A stretch of DNA of 64,000 bases from Gemmatimonadota bacterium (GTDB lineage Bacteria; JAAXHH01), in assembly GCA_009835325.1 (NCBI GenBank), contig VXWP01000046.1:22315-86314 (forward strand), in the 5' to 3' direction. The notes under the pieces are model-generated. The model made no database searches, was not told where the DNA came from, and worked only from the letters and a program-made list of their open reading frames with translations. Of this stretch, positions 50,112 through 59,199 are shown one piece after another. Each line of letters begins with the position of its first letter. Within the stretch, counting starts at the first letter, position 1. Made by a program: the position numbers and the translations under genes.

Positions 50112-50696
50112 CTACTCCGCCTGGACGGTCTGCCGCTTCAGCCGGACGCCGGTCAGGACCGCGCCGTCGAGCAGGGCGCTGCGCATCTCCGTCTCGTACA
50201 TGTGGGCATGGGACAGGTTGGCGTTTCTCAGGTCCACCCCCGTCAGGTCTGCATCGCCGAAAAGACACCAGGTCATATCCGCGCCTTCGAAACTCGTGGC
50301 CGCGGCAAAGGGATCGTCGGACTGGAACCTGGGCACGCCGATCCGGGCTGCGCGCAGGTCCGCCTTCCTGAAACTGGCGCTCGACGCGGTCGCGCCGTTG
50401 AGAAACGCACCGACCATGTGGGCGCCGTCGAAGCGGGCTCCCACGATGTGGGCGCCGATCAGCACCGCTCTCTCGAGCTTCGCGCCCGATAGATCCGCGC
50501 CGTTCATCTTCGCATCGCGAAACTCCGATTCGGTCAGATCGGCGTTGGTGAAATCGGTTCCTTCGAGGTTGGCGTCCCTGAAATCGACGCGGGGCAGAAT
50601 GGCCTCCGACAGATCAAGGCCGCCCAGGTCAACGCCCGTGAGGTCGCCCGTGTCCGCCGCCCGGGCCAGCGCCTGTTCCCTGTTCAGTTTCTCCAT
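50112..50696 (-). CDS. Pentapeptide-repeat protein
   Basis: The 194-residue protein is made largely of A(D/N)LxX pentapeptides, for example LGGLDLSEAILPRVDFRDAN, ANLEGTDFTNADLTESEF and DADLTGVDLRNANLSHAHM. It should fold as a right-handed quadrilateral beta-helix. There is no signal peptide. Function cannot be read; some members mimic DNA. It lies 9 nt downstream of the FAH-family gene on the same strand. Confidence 0.93.
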   Translation of the reverse strand: MEKLNREQALARAADTGDLTGVDLGGLDLSEAILPRVDFRDANLEGTDFTNADLTESEFRDAKMNGADLSGAKLERAVLIGAHIVGARFDGAHMVGAFLNGATASSASFRKADLRAARIGVPRFQSDDPFAAATSFEGADMTWCLFGDADLTGVDLRNANLSHAHMYETEMRSALLDGAVLTGVRLKRQTVQAE

Positions 50697-50705
50697 GATT
50701 TTCCT

Positions 50706-51560
50706 CTATCGCACGTGGTTCTTCAACGTGCCGATTCCTTCCACGTAGGTTTCCATGTAGTCGCCGGCCTTGAGCAGGATCTTCGGTTCGCGGAACACGC
50801 CCACGCCCGCGGGCGTACCGGTCGAGATCACGTCGCCCGGCACCAGGGTCATGACGCTCGATATGCGCGACACCAGCGTGGGCACGTTGAAGATGAGGTT
50901 GTCGGTGTTGCTGTCCTGCAGCACCGTCCCGTTCAGCGTCAGTTTCACGGCGAGCGCGTTAGGATCGGGTATCTCGTCCTTCGTCACCAGCCACGGGCCC
51001 ATGGGACAGAACGTGTCGTAGCTCTTGCCCTGGTGCCATTGCTGCTGCCGGAACTGGATATCGCGGGCGCTCACGTCGTTGGCCACGGTGTACCCGGCGA
51101 TGTAGTCGTAGGCGTCCGCTTCGGAGACGGCCGTGGCGGTCCTGCCGATGACCACGGCGAGTTCCACCTCGTAGTCCACCTGCTCGCTTTCCGCCGGCAG
51201 CACCACGTCGTCGTACGGACCCACCACGGACGAGGTGGCCTTGGAGAAGAGCAGTGGGTGTTCGGGCAGCGGAACGTTCTGCTCTGTCGCGTGATCGAGG
51301 TAGTTGAGTCCGACGCACACGATCTTGGGCGGACGGGGTATGGGAGACGCCAGCCGCGCGCCTTCCAGGGGCGTCCGCGTACCGGCACCGCTTTCCACCG
51401 CCCGGGAGATGCGGGCCACCGCCTCGACGGCATCCGCTTCCAGAACGCCCAGCACGGTGCCGGGCAGGGACGCGTCGGCGGACCTCAGATCGACGATTTC
51501 ATCGCCGACGACGGCACCGATCCGTTCCTGTCCGCTTTCTCCATAGGTCACTAGCTTCAT
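50706..51560 (-). CDS. Fumarylacetoacetate hydrolase (FAH) family protein
   Basis: This 284-residue enzyme has the metal site in VDYEVELAVVIG, VANDVSARD and the loop KSYDTFCPMGPWL, with STGTPAGVG near the end. The family includes acylpyruvate hydrolases and the 2,4-diketo-3-deoxy-sugar-acid hydrolases of L-rhamnose and L-fucose breakdown; the latter would pair with the rhamnonate-dehydratase-like enzyme at 22.2 kb (inference). The 2-hydroxyacid dehydrogenase lies 61 nt upstream on the same strand. Confidence 0.9.
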   Translation of the reverse strand: MKLVTYGESGQERIGAVVGDEIVDLRSADASLPGTVLGVLEADAVEAVARISRAVESGAGTRTPLEGARLASPIPRPPKIVCVGLNYLDHATEQNVPLPEHPLLFSKATSSVVGPYDDVVLPAESEQVDYEVELAVVIGRTATAVSEADAYDYIAGYTVANDVSARDIQFRQQQWHQGKSYDTFCPMGPWLVTKDEIPDPNALAVKLTLNGTVLQDSNTDNLIFNVPTLVSRISSVMTLVPGDVISTGTPAGVGVFREPKILLKAGDYMETYVEGIGTLKNHVR

Positions 51561-51621
51561 ATCCGGCTCCTGTATCTGGTCCTTTTGAATATGTTGAAGG
51601 GTTCAGAAACTGTACGGGCGC

Positions 51622-52602
51622 TCAGGTGCGATATTCCTTCCATTCCGGGTTCACGCAGTTCGGCGGGTCCCCCCCGCTGACCATGGCGATCAGGTTGGCC
51701 GCGGCCGTGTTGCCCATCTTGATGCGCGTGGCGACCGTCCCGCTGCCGACGTGGGGCAGCATGACTACGTTCTCCAGGTCTGCCAGGCCCGGTTCCAGTT
51801 CCGGCTCCCGCTCGAAGACGTCGAGTCCCGCGCCGGCGATGACGCCTTCGCGCAGTGCCCGTACCAGGGCCTTCTCGTCGACTACGGGTCCACGGGTCGT
51901 ATTGATGAGGTAGGCCGTGGGCTTCATCAGGTCCAGTTCGCGTCCGCTGATGAGGTGGGTGGTTTCGGCCGTGAGCGGCACGTGCAGCGACACGAAATCC
52001 GATTCCCTGAGCAGGTCGTCCAGCGGGAGATACCGCGCGCCCGTGCACTCGATGGTCGCGTTGCGCCTGCGGCTCGTATAGACGACGGGCATGGAAAACC
52101 CGGCGGCCCGCCGGGCCGTGGCCGTACCGATGCGTCCCGCGCCGATAATGCCCAGCGTCTTGCCCGTGACGTCGCTGCCCAGCATCAGCAGAGGACCCCA
52201 TCCCGTGAATCGGCCGTCGCGCACGAACCGGTCTCCTTCCGCGACCCGTCGGGCCGTGGCGAAAATGAGGGCCCAGGCGATATCGGCGGTCGTGTCGGTC
52301 AGCACGCCCGGGGTATTGGACACCGGAATACCGCGCCGCGTGCAGGCGTCCACGTCGACGTTGTTGTACCCGACCGCATACATGGCTATGCCCTTCAGGC
52401 CAGGAGCGATGTCCAGGACCTCGCCGTCGATGTCCTCGGTCAGCAGGCAGAGCAGCCCGTCGCGGCCACGGACCGCCTCGAGGAACTCCCCGCGGGTCAT
52501 CGCCCGGTCATGGGGATTGACGTCCACCACACCGCAGGCCGCATCCAACATCCGGATGGACTCGTCGGGAATGCGCCGGGTAACGAGTACGTTAGCGCTC
52601 AC
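51622..52602 (-). CDS. D-isomer-specific 2-hydroxyacid dehydrogenase
   Basis: The 326-residue NAD(P)-dependent enzyme resembles glyoxylate/hydroxypyruvate reductases: YAVGYNNVDVDACTRRGIPV, LGIIGAGRIGTATARRA (Rossmann) and LPHVGSGTVATR with the catalytic His, Glu in FEREPELEPG. The start is GTG 52602, overlapping the 3' end of the MobA-like gene by 11 nt, with a GAGG about 13 nt upstream. It could reduce a 2-keto acid from sugar-acid breakdown (inference). Confidence 0.9.
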   Translation of the reverse strand: MSANVLVTRRIPDESIRMLDAACGVVDVNPHDRAMTRGEFLEAVRGRDGLLCLLTEDIDGEVLDIAPGLKGIAMYAVGYNNVDVDACTRRGIPVSNTPGVLTDTTADIAWALIFATARRVAEGDRFVRDGRFTGWGPLLMLGSDVTGKTLGIIGAGRIGTATARRAAGFSMPVVYTSRRRNATIECTGARYLPLDDLLRESDFVSLHVPLTAETTHLISGRELDLMKPTAYLINTTRGPVVDEKALVRALREGVIAGAGLDVFEREPELEPGLADLENVVMLPHVGSGTVATRIKMGNTAAANLIAMVSGGDPPNCVNPEWKEYRT

Positions 52603-53257
52603 CGGATTCGGGTTCCTCTTTCCATCTGCGCAGGGCCTCTTCGTAATCGCTCCGGTGGTCCAGGTCGATAAGTACCGCATCCGTGTCCACCGGTACCGCG
52701 CGGACGCTGCCTGAGTGCCGGTCGCGCAGCGCCTTCAATCCGCCCGGCATGGATTCGAACAGGATTTCCTCGCGGTACAAGGGCGACAGGATCATGGGAT
52801 GTCCCCGCTTCCCGTCGTGCACCGGGAGTACCATGCCCTCGGGACGTCCCTCGTATTCGTCGATCAAACGGTTCACGATCCCGGTCGTGACCAGGGGCTG
52901 ATCGCCGAGGGCGATCATGATGGCCTGATCAGGTTCGATGAACGCCAGGCCGCACCGGATCGAGGAAAGCATGTCGCCTTCCGGGTCCGGGTTGTACGCG
53001 AGGCGGACCGGCAATCCCGAGATCCGCTTTACGATGTCCATGGCGCGGTAGCCCAGCACGACGACGACTTCCTTCCCCAGGCGCGAACGCGTCAGCGTAC
53101 GGACCACCTGTTCGATCAGCGTGACGCGACCGAAGGGAAGCAACTGCTTCGGCGTCCCCATGCGCTCGGAACGGCCGGCGGCGAGCACGAGACCCGTGAT
53201 CATCGGATCGGCCGGGCCAGCGCCCACGGCCCGGTTTTCAGAGGATTCGTCGCCCAC
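52592..53257 (-). CDS. MobA/MocA-like nucleotidyltransferase
   Basis: This 221-residue protein has the MobA-like NTP-transferase signature GLVLAAGRSERMGTPKQLLPF and the metal segment MIALGDQPLVT, then RGHPMILSP. The MocA group attaches cytidine to molybdopterin; other members use different acceptors, and no molybdoenzyme is nearby. The start GTG 53257 has TGAGGAG about 8 nt upstream. It leads the run with the 2-hydroxyacid dehydrogenase, FAH and pentapeptide genes. Confidence 0.82.
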   Translation of the reverse strand: MGDESSENRAVGAGPADPMITGLVLAAGRSERMGTPKQLLPFGRVTLIEQVVRTLTRSRLGKEVVVVLGYRAMDIVKRISGLPVRLAYNPDPEGDMLSSIRCGLAFIEPDQAIMIALGDQPLVTTGIVNRLIDEYEGRPEGMVLPVHDGKRGHPMILSPLYREEILFESMPGGLKALRDRHSGSVRAVPVDTDAVLIDLDHRSDYEEALRRWKEEPESGER

Positions 53258-53297
53258 GTCCCGCTCCTCAGCGTAATCTTCACCCGCGGCGCGCCTG

Positions 53298-53588
53298 TCA
53301 ATCGTCCGCGTGCGCGGCGTCTATGAAATACACCTTGTCGCGATCGTACCATTGCTGGTCCTCTTCCCGGAACCAGGTGTAGACGGTCTTCCCGTCGGGG
53401 CTGGCCGTGATGAAACGCTGTCCCATATTCGTGATCGTGGATCCCATGACGATGTTCTTGGCCATGGCCGGCCGGGGATTCAACGGCGTGGACACGCTGG
53501 ACAGTTCATCCTTGAATACATTCGCCAGCAGGCCGACGGCGATCAGCGTCAACACCACTTTCGTGTATCGATCGACTTTGATTTCCAT
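53298..53588 (-). CDS. Small single-TM hypothetical protein
   Basis: This 96-residue protein has one N-terminal membrane segment (VVLTLIAVGLLANVF) and a soluble C-terminal part (NIVMGSTITNMGQRFITASPDGKTVYTWF). Its function is unknown to me. I place the start at ATG 53588 (MEIKVDRYTK), behind GGAGG at about 12 nt; a GTG at 53606 is possible. It lies 40 nt upstream of the MobA-like gene. Confidence 0.6.
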   Translation of the reverse strand: MEIKVDRYTKVVLTLIAVGLLANVFKDELSSVSTPLNPRPAMAKNIVMGSTITNMGQRFITASPDGKTVYTWFREEDQQWYDRDKVYFIDAAHADD

Positions 53589-53785
53589 GTGGCTTGGATC
53601 CTCCACGCAGGTAGGTGAACAACAGCTGAACAGGGCCTCGGATCAAGCCGTTCCGAGCACCTGTTCATACATTCGTTCCGCGGAGAAGATGCCATACCTC
53701 GGGACGGTTTTCCTTCCGCGATTTTCGAATGCAGAATCGGGGTGAATCTATCCCTTCCCGCCGGTCCAAGTCAATCAAAAAATGC

Positions 53786-53814
53786 TTGACGCCAACCCCG
53801 TGGAAGTGTATGCT
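53786..53814 (+). promoter_or_regulatory. Promoter of the E2-nitrile hydratase operon
   Basis: TTGACG (53786-53791), exactly 17 nt, then TATGCT (53809-53814). The leader to the E2 ATG is about 97 nt and holds a weak stem AGCACG/CGTGCT (53862-53867/53886-53891). Nothing else in 53589-53917 looks coding. Confidence 0.65.
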
Positions 53815-53917
53815 CTACGGACTTTGAACCGCGTTGTAAGTCAGTTACATACATAGGGTTTAGCACGACGTAAACCGAACTGGTCCGTGCTTTGCAGCGC
53901 ACCCCGGGGAGCCCGTA

Positions 53918-55231
53918 ATGGCCACTGAAATCATCATGCCCGTTCTCGGCATGACCATGGAATCCGGAATCATCGTGGAGTGGATGAAAGAGGAAGGCGA
54001 TTCCGTCACGGAAGGCGAGGTGCTCTTCAACGTCGAAACCGACAAGAGCGTGATGGAAGTGGAGGCCAAGGCTTCCGGCACGCTACTCAAGATTCTGAAC
54101 GGCCCGGGCGACGACGTGCCCATTCAGCAGGTCATCGGTTACATCGGCGAAGCGGGCGAGGTCATTGCCGAAGCGGTCGACGCGGGTGACCCCGGTGACG
54201 GCGACGCGGCGACGGTCGGCACTACGGACGGCGCAGCGGACGGCACCACAGGGGGCGCGGATGACGCGGCGGCCGCCGGCGCCGCAACGCCCGGACCACC
54301 CGGCCGCGTGAAGATTTCCCCGAAGGCGCGGCGGCACGCCCGCGATCTCGGCATCGCCATTGAGCACCTCGCGGGTACGGGTCCCGGCGGGCGGATCGTA
54401 TTTTCCGACGTGGAGGCCTACGCCGCCCGGACCGCCGCAGCGGCACCCGCGCCGGCCCCGGCACCTCCAGCGGCTCCGACGGCACCCGCGGCCGTCCCGG
54501 CCGCAGCCGGCCCGGGTTCGAAACGCGCCCATCGCCGCGCACCGCTCAGCGGACTGCGCAAGATTGCCGCGACACGACTGGCCGAAAGCGCGTCGACCAT
54601 TCCCCACTTCTACCTCACCATGGACGTAGACATGACCCGCCTCACCGGGCTTCGGGAACAGCTGATCGCCTATGGTGAGAAGCGCGGCCTGGCCAGGGTT
54701 TCCGTGAACGACCTGATCATCAAGGCCGCCGGCATCGCCCTGCGGTCCTTTCCCGCCGTCAACGCCTCTCTCGAGGGCGGCGAGGTCGTGGAATACGCCG
54801 ACGTGAATGTGGGCTTCGCCGTCGCCCTCGACGACGGCCTGGTTGTGCCCGTGGTGGCATCCGCCGATCAGAAATCGGTCTTCGACATCGCCTCCGCGAC
54901 CCGGTATCTGGGCGAGAAGGCCCGCGGAAAGGGTCTGGGTCCCGAAGACTACGGTTACGGCACCTTCACCATCTCCAATCTCGGCATGTTCGGCGTGGAC
55001 CAGTTCACCGCCATCATCAACCCGCCGGAAGCGGCCATTCTCGCCGTGGGGCGGGTCAAGGACACCCCCGTCGTGGTGGACGGCAAGGTCGAGATCAAGG
55101 CCATGATGTCGGTCACCCTGTCCTCCGACCACCGGCTCATCGACGGTGCGGTCGCCGGCCGTTTCCTCTCCCACCTCAGGGAAATCCTCGAGCAGCCGCT
55201 CGAACTGCTGATCGGGCAGGACGGCGCGTGA
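53918..55231 (+). CDS. 2-oxoacid dehydrogenase E2-type lipoyl acyltransferase
   Basis: The 437-residue protein has the full E2 architecture: a lipoyl domain (residues 1-80, lipoyl Lys43 in [12 protein letters not shown]), a Gly/Ala/Asp linker, a peripheral subunit-binding domain (about 129-168, [15 protein letters not shown]), a Pro/Ala linker and a catalytic core with [15 protein letters not shown] (active His near 405). E2 enzymes pass acyl groups from lipoyl-Lys to CoA. No E1 or E3 gene is present. Its stop overlaps the nitrile hydratase alpha start by 4 bp, an unusual partnership. Confidence 0.92.
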   Translation: MATEIIMPVLGMTMESGIIVEWMKEEGDSVTEGEVLFNVETDKSVMEVEAKASGTLLKILNGPGDDVPIQQVIGYIGEAGEVIAEAVDAGDPGDGDAATVGTTDGAADGTTGGADDAAAAGAATPGPPGRVKISPKARRHARDLGIAIEHLAGTGPGGRIVFSDVEAYAARTAAAAPAPAPAPPAAPTAPAAVPAAAGPGSKRAHRRAPLSGLRKIAATRLAESASTIPHFYLTMDVDMTRLTGLREQLIAYGEKRGLARVSVNDLIIKAAGIALRSFPAVNASLEGGEVVEYADVNVGFAVALDDGLVVPVVASADQKSVFDIASATRYLGEKARGKGLGPEDYGYGTFTISNLGMFGVDQFTAIINPPEAAILAVGRVKDTPVVVDGKVEIKAMMSVTLSSDHRLIDGAVAGRFLSHLREILEQPLELLIGQDGA

Positions 55232-55854
55232 GCCACTCCCGCCAAGACCACACGGACCCGCCCCAGGATATCGAGTTGCGCGTGAAAGCGCTCGAATCAC
55301 TGCTCGTGGAAAAAGGACTCGTCGATCCGGAAGCGCTGGACGCACTCATCGACCTGTACCAGGACAAGATCGGCCCGGCGAACGGAAAACACGTCGTGGC
55401 GCGTGCATGGACGGATGAAGCGTTCAGACACTGGCTGCTCGACGACCCGAATGCCGCTATCGCATCGATGGGCTACGTAGGGGCGCAGGGCGAGCAGATG
55501 CGTGTCGTGGAGAACACCGACGATGTGCACAACCTCGTGGTCTGTACGCTCTGCTCCTGCTACCCGTGGCCGCTCCTCGGCCTGCCTCCCGTCTGGTACA
55601 AGTCCGCGCCATACCGAGCACAGGCTGTCGTGGATCCGCGCGGCGTGATGAGACAGTTCGGTACGGAGGTCGCCGAAGGGAAAGAGGTGCGGGTGTGGGA
55701 TTCCACTTCCGAAATGCGCTACCTCGTGCTGCCGCAGCGTCCCGAAGGCACGGAGGGATGGAGTGAGAAGGAACTCATGCAGCTCGTGACGCGCAACGCC
55801 ATGATCGGGGTCGAGGAGGCGCGGCCACCGGGATCGGAGGTCCGCGAAGCATGA
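55228..55854 (+). CDS. nthA: Nitrile hydratase alpha subunit (Co-type)
   Basis: The 208-residue product carries the metal-binding claw C106-T-L-C109-S110-C111 in [18 protein letters not shown]. Thr at the second position marks a cobalt-type enzyme; the last Cys pair is oxidised in the mature protein. Nitrile hydratase adds water to nitriles to give amides. The GTG start at 55228 overlaps the E2 stop, and its stop overlaps nthB, so the genes are translationally coupled. No amidase, nitrilase or aldoxime dehydratase gene is nearby. Confidence 0.95.
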   Translation: MSHSRQDHTDPPQDIELRVKALESLLVEKGLVDPEALDALIDLYQDKIGPANGKHVVARAWTDEAFRHWLLDDPNAAIASMGYVGAQGEQMRVVENTDDVHNLVVCTLCSCYPWPLLGLPPVWYKSAPYRAQAVVDPRGVMRQFGTEVAEGKEVRVWDSTSEMRYLVLPQRPEGTEGWSEKELMQLVTRNAMIGVEEARPPGSEVREA

Positions 55855-56522
55855 GCGGTGTACACGATATGGGCGGGATGCGGGGATTCGGGCCGGTGCG
55901 GCCGGAACCGGAGTCCGAGGAGCCGGTCTTCCACGAGACATGGGAGGGCCGGGTGTACGGAATCGTCCGGCTCATCGGACTTCTGGGTCTGTGGAACATC
56001 GACATGTCGCGACACAACAGGGAACAGTTGCCTCCCGCCGACTATCTCGCCAACTCCTACTATGAGAACTGGTTCGCGGGGATCAGGGAGCAACTGGTAG
56101 GGGCCGGTCTCGTTTCGACGGAGGAATTGCAGACGGGCAGGGCATCGACCCCCGTACCGGAACGCGTCTTGGAGAAGGTGGTGCATGCCGAACAGGTGCG
56201 TGCGGCCCCCTACATGACTTCGAGTTACGTCCGGCCGGCGTCCTCAGCGCCCCGGTTCTCGCCGGGCGACCGCGTGCGCGCGATCAACCACAATCCACCT
56301 GGGCACACCCGTGTACCGGGCTACGTTCGAGGCCGCACGGGGATCGTGCGTGAGCACTACGGATCGCAGGTCTATCCGGACCTGAGCTCCCAGGGCGTGG
56401 AAGAGGGAAGGCACCTCTACAACGTACGCTTCGAGGGCCGTGATCTGTGGGGGGAATCGGCCAACGCGAACAGCGCCGTATATGTCGACCTCTGGGAGAC
56501 GTACCTGGAGCCTGCCCCATGA
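55851..56522 (+). CDS. nthB: Nitrile hydratase beta subunit
   Basis: The 223-residue product starts with the family hallmark [16 protein letters not shown] and contains the C-terminal SH3-like barrel ([34 protein letters not shown]). It forms the active heterodimer with nthA. ATG 55851 overlaps the nthA stop by 4 bp, and its own stop overlaps the accessory gene. The alpha-before-beta order is that more usual of Fe-type clusters, while the metal motif is Co-type. Confidence 0.95.
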   Translation: MSGVHDMGGMRGFGPVRPEPESEEPVFHETWEGRVYGIVRLIGLLGLWNIDMSRHNREQLPPADYLANSYYENWFAGIREQLVGAGLVSTEELQTGRASTPVPERVLEKVVHAEQVRAAPYMTSSYVRPASSAPRFSPGDRVRAINHNPPGHTRVPGYVRGRTGIVREHYGSQVYPDLSSQGVEEGRHLYNVRFEGRDLWGESANANSAVYVDLWETYLEPAP

Positions 56523-56959
56523 CCGACCCGCAACTGCCCGGCGGCACGAACGGGCCGGGGGACATCCTGCCGCGAAACATCCCGCCGGGGGACATCCCGC
56601 CGGGGGACGATGGCTCGCCGGTGTTTGCCGCGCCATGGGAGGCATCGGCGTTTGCGATCGCGGTGCGTCTCTCCGGCGAAGGTCATTTCACGTGGAGCGA
56701 GTGGGCCGCCACGCTGAGCGAGGAAATACGTGCGGCACAGCAGGAGGGCGACCCCGACCTGGGCGATACTTATTACAAGCACTGGCTCCGGGCCCTGGAG
56801 CGCCTCTGCAGAGAGCGCGGGCTCGTGTCGCAGGAGGAGGCGTCCAGCCGGAAGGACGCTTGGCAAAAGGCGTATCTCGACACGCCGCACGGGAAACCGG
56901 TCGAACTCGCGTCACGGCACCCTGGAAAACCCCCGCACGACCCATTCATGCGCCCCTGA
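56519..56959 (+). CDS. Nitrile hydratase accessory/activator protein
   Basis: The 146-residue protein resembles the small nitrile hydratase activators that carry cobalt into the alpha subunit, and is homologous to the N-terminal part of the beta subunit (FTWSEWAATLSEEIRAAQ, YYKHWLRALERLCRERGLVS). Residues about 14-29 form a short DIPPG-type repeat from a 15-bp DNA repeat. ATG 56519 overlaps the nthB stop as ATGA, closing a four-gene coupled operon. Confidence 0.88.
   Translation: MTDPQLPGGTNGPGDILPRNIPPGDIPPGDDGSPVFAAPWEASAFAIAVRLSGEGHFTWSEWAATLSEEIRAAQQEGDPDLGDTYYKHWLRALERLCRERGLVSQEEASSRKDAWQKAYLDTPHGKPVELASRHPGKPPHDPFMRP
56561..56608 (+). repeat. 15-bp tandem repeat in the accessory gene
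   Basis: Units at 56561, 56576 and 56591 (consensus GACATCCCGCCGGGG) encode DILPR, NIPPG and DIPPG. The last two units differ at one base. Confidence 0.8.
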
Positions 56960-57068
56960 TCGCGCGCCCATGCGCTCTATAGAACGTCCGTGAGGCCGGG
57001 ATTCTCCGAGCAACGGTGTATTTTGCATGGGTTGCACCCGGCATACCATTCGGAACCTTTCTTATTCG

Positions 57069-57074
57069 TTGACA
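57069..57074 (+). promoter_or_regulatory. Candidate -35 box of the DUF3857 cluster
   Basis: A perfect TTGACA in the 275-bp gap after the nitrile hydratase genes; the best -10 at 17 nt is only TAGTTT. It is the likeliest promoter site for the three envelope genes downstream. Confidence 0.35.
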
Positions 57075-57234
57075 TTCAGTGCCCTCGGCAATAGTTTGCC
57101 GTGCGATATTCTTCACTTACCATACCAAATCTGAGTAAAGACACACGATATTCCGGCCGGATGATCTCGAATCAGCACGACATAGCTTCAGACCGCAACG
57201 GAAGGATCAATTCGGGATGATTGGAGCATATACC

Positions 57235-59169
57235 ATGAATGGCATGTTCGTACGTTGCCTGTTGCTTTTCGCGTTATGGGTCTCATTGCCAACGTTTGCA
57301 TATGCGGTCAAGTGGAAGGATGTCGAGCGGGAACTGCTCGTCCTGAACCAGAACCCATTCGATCCGGGATCGGAGGCGCTGATCGTATTCAACGACGGGA
57401 TGCTTCGGGTCTTTTTTACCGGGGAGGTCTGGTGGGAACTTACGATTTACCGACGTATCAAGGTATTCAATAAAACCGGACGTGACTACGCGACCGTAAC
57501 GATACCATACCTGAGCCAGGAAAAGATCAGCGATATCCGCGCGAGGGTCATCCTGGGCAACGGCGAGACCATTGACATGAAGTCCAATACCGTGGCCGAT
57601 CTCCCCGGGCCGGACCGGTACGGCAAAATCAAGAGGTTCACCATCCCCGGGGTGGAAGACGGCTCGATCATCGAATACCAGTACAAGACCACCAGCGAGA
57701 ACATCTTCTACCTGTATCCGTGGTTCTTCCAGGGATACGACTATACGCTCAGTTCCACGCTCACCGTGACCGTTCCCAAAGAATTCGAGTACAAAGGCGG
57801 CTACGTCAACCTCGCGCAGCAACCCGAGACGTCCAGGGAGCGCTGGATCGACGGCCGCGGGACCACCTACACCTGGACCGTACGCAACATGCCGGGCGTC
57901 CAGGAGGAGCCTTTCAGCCGTCCGTTGAAAAACAGGCGCGGGGGCATGAATTTCTCCTGGGTGAGTTTCAATACCGACAGGGGACGGTTCAGCATCCTCG
58001 AGAACTGGAAGGACGTCGACGACATTTACCGGGAACACTACGAGGCGCACATGAGACGACGCGGCGTCATCCCCGCGGTGGTCGACAGCCTCACGGCCGG
58101 TATCGACAATCCGTATGACAAGGTGGCGGCGATATACGACTACGTGCAACGCAACATCAGGTATACGCCCATGCCGTTCATCGGAAGCACGGGCAACTAC
58201 TCCGGCCGGATCCTGGCCAGAAAAAGGGGCGAGTCGATCGATCTGACGGTGCTGCTCTGCACGATGCTCGACCAGGCCGGGATCAAGGCCCATCCCGCCC
58301 TGATCGCCCCATTGGACGGCGTGCCTTTCACGCCGTCCATGCCGACGCCCGTACAGTTTGAACGGTTGGTCACGCATGTGCCCGTAGAAGGTGGGGAGGC
58401 CATATGGCTGGACCCGACTTTCATGGGCACGCCCGTCGGGGTCGTACCCTGGCAGAATCAGGGCGTTCCGGCCCTGGTGCTGGATGGTTCCGGCGCAATA
58501 ACCAGGACGCCGTCGACGAACCACATGAACCAGGAGGAACGCGAGCTTGCCCTGAGCATGAAAGCCGACGGCACCGTTTCCGCGGAAGGCAGCATAACGG
58601 CAACGGGAGAAATGGCCACAGGCTACCGCCGCGGTTATGCCTATGGCAGCGATGACGATCGGGAACAGGCATTCAGGAACCAACTTCAACGGTATGTTTC
58701 CGACGTGTCGCTGAGCAAACTGGAATTCAACGACCAGTCCAGCGGCGCGATGCCGGTCACGATGGCGTTCTCGTTTCAGGGAACCGGCCTGGCGACGGCC
58801 GCGGGGAACCGGCTTCTGGTCTCGCCCGCGGTATTCGGACGGATCGACGAGGAAGTACTGCCGGACGCAGAGAGAACCAGTACGGTCTACGTCGGACCGG
58901 TCGAGCGAACACTTGACCGCGTAACGCTGGTTCCGCCTGAAGGATACGTCGTCGAATCCATGCCGACTCCCGTGCTAGTCCGGGCGCCCTTCGGACGTTT
59001 CATGGCCAGGTACAAGAAAACACCGGAAGGCGTGTTGTATACCCGGCAATACGCACTCAATCATGCTTCGATCAGCGTCCGGCTGTACCGGGAACTGCGG
59101 TCTTTCTTCAACCGGATATCCGAATCGGATCAGCAGCAGGTGGTCCTGGTCGAACAACCGGCGCCTTAG
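57235..59169 (+). CDS. DUF3857/transglutaminase-like protein with altered catalytic site
   Basis: The 644-residue exported protein (signal MNGMFVRCLLLFALWVSLPTFAYA) has a DUF3857 beta domain (about residues 30-250) and a transglutaminase-like fold (about 275-400: YDYVQRNIRYTPMPFIG). Where active homologues have GDCKD, it reads KRGESIDLTVLL, so the nucleophilic Cys is Ser; His and Asp candidates remain (THVPV, IWLDPTFMG). A binding or scaffold role is likely. Start ATG 57235 has GGAG 8 nt before; ATG 57217 is possible. It precedes a TPR/barrel protein and an intact paralogue. Confidence 0.82.
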   Translation: MNGMFVRCLLLFALWVSLPTFAYAVKWKDVERELLVLNQNPFDPGSEALIVFNDGMLRVFFTGEVWWELTIYRRIKVFNKTGRDYATVTIPYLSQEKISDIRARVILGNGETIDMKSNTVADLPGPDRYGKIKRFTIPGVEDGSIIEYQYKTTSENIFYLYPWFFQGYDYTLSSTLTVTVPKEFEYKGGYVNLAQQPETSRERWIDGRGTTYTWTVRNMPGVQEEPFSRPLKNRRGGMNFSWVSFNTDRGRFSILENWKDVDDIYREHYEAHMRRRGVIPAVVDSLTAGIDNPYDKVAAIYDYVQRNIRYTPMPFIGSTGNYSGRILARKRGESIDLTVLLCTMLDQAGIKAHPALIAPLDGVPFTPSMPTPVQFERLVTHVPVEGGEAIWLDPTFMGTPVGVVPWQNQGVPALVLDGSGAITRTPSTNHMNQEERELALSMKADGTVSAEGSITATGEMATGYRRGYAYGSDDDREQAFRNQLQRYVSDVSLSKLEFNDQSSGAMPVTMAFSFQGTGLATAAGNRLLVSPAVFGRIDEEVLPDAERTSTVYVGPVERTLDRVTLVPPEGYVVESMPTPVLVRAPFGRFMARYKKTPEGVLYTRQYALNHASISVRLYRELRSFFNRISESDQQQVVLVEQPAP

Positions 59170-59199
59170 ATTGCCGCCTCATGCCGGAGGTAACGGACG

